DNA from: an uncultured Ruminococcus sp.
GTDB lineage: Bacteria; Bacillota; Clostridia; Oscillospirales; Ruminococcaceae
DNA length: 8,782 bases
Direction of reading: 5' to 3'
Assembly: GCA_937898375.1 (NCBI GenBank)
Contig: CALEJX010000058.1
Location: forward strand, 1 to 8,782
Position 1 is the stretch's first letter; each line of letters opens with the position of its first letter. The position numbers were made by a program, and so were the translations under genes. Positions 6,049 to 8,782 of this stretch are shown piece after piece. The notes below the pieces were generated by a model. That model saw nothing but the letters and a program-made list of their open reading frames with translations, ran no database searches and was not told the origin of the DNA.

Positions 6049-6057
6049 TGATATAAT
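6049..6057 (+). promoter_or_regulatory. Promoter P2 of the fabH operon (extended -10)
   Basis: TGATATAAT is an extended -10 element: TG, one base, then a perfect TATAAT (6052-6057). No good -35 is present at 6029-6034 (AATAAT), which is usual for extended -10 promoters. The start would be near 6064, leaving a leader of about 84 nt. The 18-bp palindrome overlaps its upstream contact zone. Confidence 0.45.
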
Positions 6058-6133
6058 ATATTTGTCCTCAAAAGGGAACAAGAACATTATAGCACAAATT
6101 GCGGAAATATACAATATATAATAGAGAATTTTC

Positions 6134-6139
6134 AGGAGG
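6134..6139 (+). promoter_or_regulatory. fabH: Ribosome binding site of fabH
   Basis: AGGAGG is a full anti-16S match with 8-nt spacing to GTG at 6148. It fixes this GTG as the fabH start; the conserved beta strand VKIKGIGKYVP begins soon after. Confidence 0.85.
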
Positions 6140-6147
6140 AAAAATCA

Positions 6148-7155
6148 GTGGGAAGTAAAGTAACAGGCGTAAAGATCAAGGGCATAGGCAAATATGTGCC
6201 TGAAATGGTTGCAACAAACGAGGATTTCACAAAGATCGTTGAAACAAGCGACGAGTGGATAACTCAGAGAACAGGCATAAAGCAAAGACACATCACCAAC
6301 GGCGAGCCTACATACTATCTTGGAGCAATGGCTGCAAAGGCTGCAATGGCTGACGCAGGAGTAAAGGCAGAGGATATCGACCTTATCATCGCCACAACAG
6401 TAACAGGCGACTTCTTCACTCCGTCACTTTCCTGCCTTATCCAAAGAGAGATAGGCGCAATAGGCTGTATCGCATTTGACCTTAACGCCGCTTGTGCAGG
6501 CTTTGTTTACGGCTTCGATACCGCAAAGAGATATCTCCAAACAGGCGACGGCATAAAGACAGTCCTGCTGGTGGCATCTGAAGAGCTTTCAAAGTTCGTT
6601 GACTATACAGACCGTTCTTCCTGCGTGCTTTTCGGCGACGGCGCTGCGGCTTTCGTCCTTGAAACCGCAGAGGATACTACATATTCAAGCTTCCTCGGCG
6701 CAGACGGAAACGGCGCAAAGTATCTAGCTTCCCGTGCTTTGAAGTCTGAGAACGCTTTCAGAACTAACACCGAGGAATTTGATATGGATATGCCTGAAAC
6801 AAAGGATTACTTTTTCAAGCAGGACGGCAGAGAGGTATATAAGTTCGCCACAAAGGCGCTTCCAAATGCCGTTGAGCAGGCTTGCGCAAAGGCTGAGATC
6901 GCCCCTGACGAACTTGATTGGATAGTACCTCATCAGGCAAATATAAGAATAATCGAAACTGCCGCAAAGCACCTCGGCGTTTCAATGGACAAGTTCCCGG
7001 TATATATCGACCGCTACGGCAACACATCTTCCGCATCTATCCCTATCGCATTCTGCGACGCAGTTGCAGACGGCAAGATAAAGAGGGGCGACAAGGTTTG
7101 TCTTGTAGGCTTCGGCGGCGGACTTACCTATGGTGCGGCTATTTTCGAGTATTGA
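6148..7155 (+). CDS. fabH: Beta-ketoacyl-ACP synthase III
   Basis: Condenses an acyl-CoA primer with malonyl-ACP, starting fatty acid chains. Its primer choice (acetyl or branched) sets the straight or branched chain type. The protein is 335 residues, slightly above the usual 310-330. Seen: GIGKYVP (12-18); EWITQRTGIKQRH (36-48), contacting CoA; active-site Cys116 in NAACAGF; FGDGAAA (162-168); catalytic His262 in VPHQANIRII; and Asn292 in RYGNTSSAS. The Cys-His-Asn triad is complete. The start is GTG, supported by the RBS at 6134-6139. It is first in the rightward fab operon behind tandem promoters and a likely operator. A stop TGA followed by 18 nt leads into the next gene. Confidence 0.96.
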   Translation: MGSKVTGVKIKGIGKYVPEMVATNEDFTKIVETSDEWITQRTGIKQRHITNGEPTYYLGAMAAKAAMADAGVKAEDIDLIIATTVTGDFFTPSLSCLIQREIGAIGCIAFDLNAACAGFVYGFDTAKRYLQTGDGIKTVLLVASEELSKFVDYTDRSSCVLFGDGAAAFVLETAEDTTYSSFLGADGNGAKYLASRALKSENAFRTNTEEFDMDMPETKDYFFKQDGREVYKFATKALPNAVEQACAKAEIAPDELDWIVPHQANIRIIETAAKHLGVSMDKFPVYIDRYGNTSSASIPIAFCDAVADGKIKRGDKVCLVGFGGGLTYGAAIFEY

Positions 7156-7173
7156 TAAGACATTGGTGAAAAA

Positions 7174-7572
7174 ATGGAGATAATAAAATATCCCTCTGAA
7201 AAAGAGGTGCAGGAAGCTATAGCTCAGAAAGAGCCGTTGCTCGTGCTTATTTCCTTTGACGGAAAAACTGTGATAATGAGCCATGTTGACGAAGCTGTCG
7301 AGCATTATATACTGCTTATGAAAGCTGGCTTTTCTGATAAGGATATAGATAAGTTTTTCAGGATAGTTCTTGATGAAGAGGGCGCAGACTGGACGTTTGT
7401 TTGTCCTCCCGATTATAAGAACATATCAGACAGAACAAGAAGAATAAAACAATTTTATAAAGACGGTTTCGCAGTTATATCAGATGTTTTGCAGGAGATC
7501 GGCTTTATGGTGGGAATAAATATCCCAAGAAGATACAGACGGCATTTCAATGCAATAATGGAGGACGAATAA
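7174..7572 (+). CDS. Unrecognised 132-residue protein inside the fab operon
   Basis: I do not recognise this family. It is a soluble-looking, charged protein without signal peptide or membrane helix. It begins MEIIKYPSEKEVQEAIAQ, then has a beta-rich segment LLVLISFDGKTVIMSHVD (22-39). Helical stretches follow (DEAVEHYILLMKAGFSDKDIDKFFRIVL), then DWTFVCPPDYK with its only cysteine, SDRTRRIKQFYKDGF, and a basic tail PRRYRRHF. There is no DSL motif, so it is not an acyl carrier protein, although acpP commonly sits at this position. It lies 18 nt after fabH and 2 nt before fabK, so it is translated with them. The start ATG has only a weak GGTG site 5 nt upstream, suggesting coupling to fabH. A role in lipid synthesis is suggested by position alone. 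Confidence 0.8.
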   Translation: MEIIKYPSEKEVQEAIAQKEPLLVLISFDGKTVIMSHVDEAVEHYILLMKAGFSDKDIDKFFRIVLDEEGADWTFVCPPDYKNISDRTRRIKQFYKDGFAVISDVLQEIGFMVGINIPRRYRRHFNAIMEDE

Positions 7573-7574
7573 AA

Positions 7575-8513
7575 ATGACTACTACAAAGACAAGAATAAC
7601 TGAACTTTTGGGTATCAAATACCCTATCTTTCAGGGCGGTATGGCTTGGATAGCTGAGCATACCCTCGCTTCCGCAGTTTCAAACGCAGGCGGACTTGGC
7701 ATAATCGCAGGCGGCTCTGCACCTATCGACTATCTGAGAGATCAGATAAGACAGACAAAGGCGGCTGTGAACGGCAAGCCTTTCGGCGTAAATATCATGC
7801 TCATGAGCCCTAATGCCGACGACCTTGCTCAGCTGGTTATAGACGAGGGCGTACCTGTTGTTACAACAGGCGCAGGAAACCCTGGCAAGTATATGGCTGC
7901 ATGGAAAGAAGCAGGCATAAAGGTGATACCTGTCGTTCCGTCAGTTGCTCTTGCAAAGAGAATGGAAAGAGCAGGCGCTGACGCTGTTATCGCAGAGGGC
8001 ACAGAGTCAGGCGGACATATCGGTGAGAACACAACAATGTGCCTTGTTCCACAGGTAGTTGACGCAGTTGAGATACCTGTTATCGCCGCAGGCGGAATTG
8101 CAGACGGCAGAGGAATAGCCGCTTCATTCATGCTGGGCGCAGAGGGCGTTCAGCTCGGAACACGTTTTCTTGCCGCAGAGGAGTGTCAGATAAATCCTGT
8201 TTATAAGGAACTTGTTGTAAAAGCTAAGGATACAGACAGTATCGTAACAGGAAGATATACAGGTCACCCATGCAGAAATGTAAAGACAAAGTTCTCAAAG
8301 AAGCTCGCAAGCGGTGAAGCAAACGGCACTATCACTCCTGACGAGTTCGAGGAGATCACACTTGGTTCACTGAGAAAAGCCGTTCAGGACGGCAACCTTG
8401 AAGAGGGCTCTTTCCTCTGCGGAGCGATCGCTGGCATGGTAAAGAAAGTCGAGCCTGCAAAGGATATGATAGAGGAAATGTTCACAGAAGCAGAAAAGCT
8501 TCTCAGCAAGTAA
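7575..8513 (+). CDS. fabK: Enoyl-ACP reductase II (FMN-dependent)
   Basis: Reduces trans-2-enoyl-ACP, the last step of each elongation cycle, using FMN and NAD(P)H; it is the flavoprotein alternative to FabI. It has the TIM-barrel fold shared with nitronate monooxygenases. Seen in the 312 residues: YPIFQGGMAWIA (16-27), the FMN-binding entry; NAGGLGIIAGG (37-47); PFGVNIML (69-76); EGTESGGHIG with His148, the residue matching the key histidine of pneumococcal FabK; IPVIAAGGIADGRG; and GAEGVQLGTRFL, binding the FMN phosphate. Nitronate monooxygenase is the alternative, but the fab context and the ESGGHIG match favour FabK. GGAGG (7560-7564), 10 nt upstream, lies within the end of the preceding gene, indicating tight translational coupling. 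Such organisms are expected to be poorly inhibited by triclosan-type FabI drugs. Confidence 0.95.
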   Translation: MTTTKTRITELLGIKYPIFQGGMAWIAEHTLASAVSNAGGLGIIAGGSAPIDYLRDQIRQTKAAVNGKPFGVNIMLMSPNADDLAQLVIDEGVPVVTTGAGNPGKYMAAWKEAGIKVIPVVPSVALAKRMERAGADAVIAEGTESGGHIGENTTMCLVPQVVDAVEIPVIAAGGIADGRGIAASFMLGAEGVQLGTRFLAAEECQINPVYKELVVKAKDTDSIVTGRYTGHPCRNVKTKFSKKLASGEANGTITPDEFEEITLGSLRKAVQDGNLEEGSFLCGAIAGMVKKVEPAKDMIEEMFTEAEKLLSK

Positions 8514-8533
8514 AAAAGACGGAGGAAAATAAA

Positions 8534-8782
8534 ATGGCAACAGCATTGATAACAGGTTCTGCAAGAGGAATAGGCGCAGCTATCGCACTTAGACTTGCAA
8601 AGGACGGCTATAATATCGCTCTCAACGATATCTCAGAGGCAATGTTTGAAGATAATGATATAATGGATAAGATAAAGGCAGAGGGCGTTGAGTGTGAAAA
8701 ATTCATCTGCGATGTTTCAAGCTATGCACAGGTAGAGGAAACAGTCAAGGCAGTAAAGGCTCGCTTCGGCACTATCGACGTT
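8534..8782 (+). CDS. fabG: 3-oxoacyl-ACP reductase, N-terminal part (cut by window edge)
   Basis: First 83 residues of a short-chain dehydrogenase/reductase, open to the right edge. In context it is the beta-ketoacyl-ACP reductase of the fatty acid cycle. Seen: Rossmann loop TGSARGIG (7-14); second strand ending ALNDISE with Asp32; and CDVSS (59-63), the adenine-contact region. The catalytic Ser-Tyr-Lys lies beyond the window. GGAGG (8521-8525), 8 nt from ATG, defines the start, 20 nt after fabK. Asp at the end of the second strand usually marks NAD(H) rather than NADP(H) preference in SDR enzymes, unlike most FabG. Another SDR is possible, but position after fabK makes FabG the best call. 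Confidence 0.85.
   Translation, partial: MATALITGSARGIGAAIALRLAKDGYNIALNDISEAMFEDNDIMDKIKAEGVECEKFICDVSSYAQVEETVKAVKARFGTIDV

Noticed and set aside
6117..6122. Third TATAAT just upstream of fabH
   Set aside because: There is no -35 at an acceptable distance and no TG extension; a chance match in AT-rich DNA.

Overview
The window looks like a chromosomal stretch from a low-to-moderate GC member of the Clostridia, most likely a Ruminococcus-type gut Firmicute. This rests on the FMN-type enoyl-ACP reductase FabK in a fabH...fabK-fabG order, strong AGGAGG-type ribosome binding sites, sigma-A-like promoters and short GTAGGGGCGACC palindromes in the intergenic gaps. It is an inference, since there is no rRNA or other taxonomic marker.

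Layout. Positions 1-396 are AT-rich and non-coding, with a good leftward promoter (32-60) that probably serves a gene outside the window. Next is a leftward single-gene unit, an MFS transporter (442-1599) with its own promoter (1633-1661) and terminator (397-436). Upstream of it is a leftward gene block: fabD (4815-5738), a small lipoprotein (4269-4796), a dCMP deaminase (3770-4249), aroE (2638-3486) and aroK (1902-2426), ended by an intrinsic terminator (1705-1738). FabD, the lipoprotein and the deaminase are 17-19 nt apart and look co-transcribed. aroE and aroK are separated by gaps of 211-283 nt that hold palindromic repeats, so they may or may not be on the same transcript.

A 409-nt AT-rich divergent control region (5739-6147) separates this block from the rightward fatty-acid operon: fabH (6148-7155), an unrecognised 132-residue protein (7174-7572), fabK (7575-8513) and the start of a fabG-type reductase (8534 to the right edge). 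The control region holds a strong promoter, a second extended -10 promoter, and an 18-bp palindrome placed to act as an operator.

Together FabD (malonyl loading), FabH (first condensation), FabG (keto reduction) and FabK (enoyl reduction) cover most of type II fatty acid synthesis. FabD is split off divergently, and no acyl carrier protein, FabF or FabZ is visible before the right edge. AroE and AroK are consecutive shikimate pathway enzymes. The least explained items are the 132-residue protein inside the fab operon and the family of six covarying 24-nt hairpins. I see no phage, CRISPR, toxin-antitoxin or transposase genes; this is essentially a housekeeping region.
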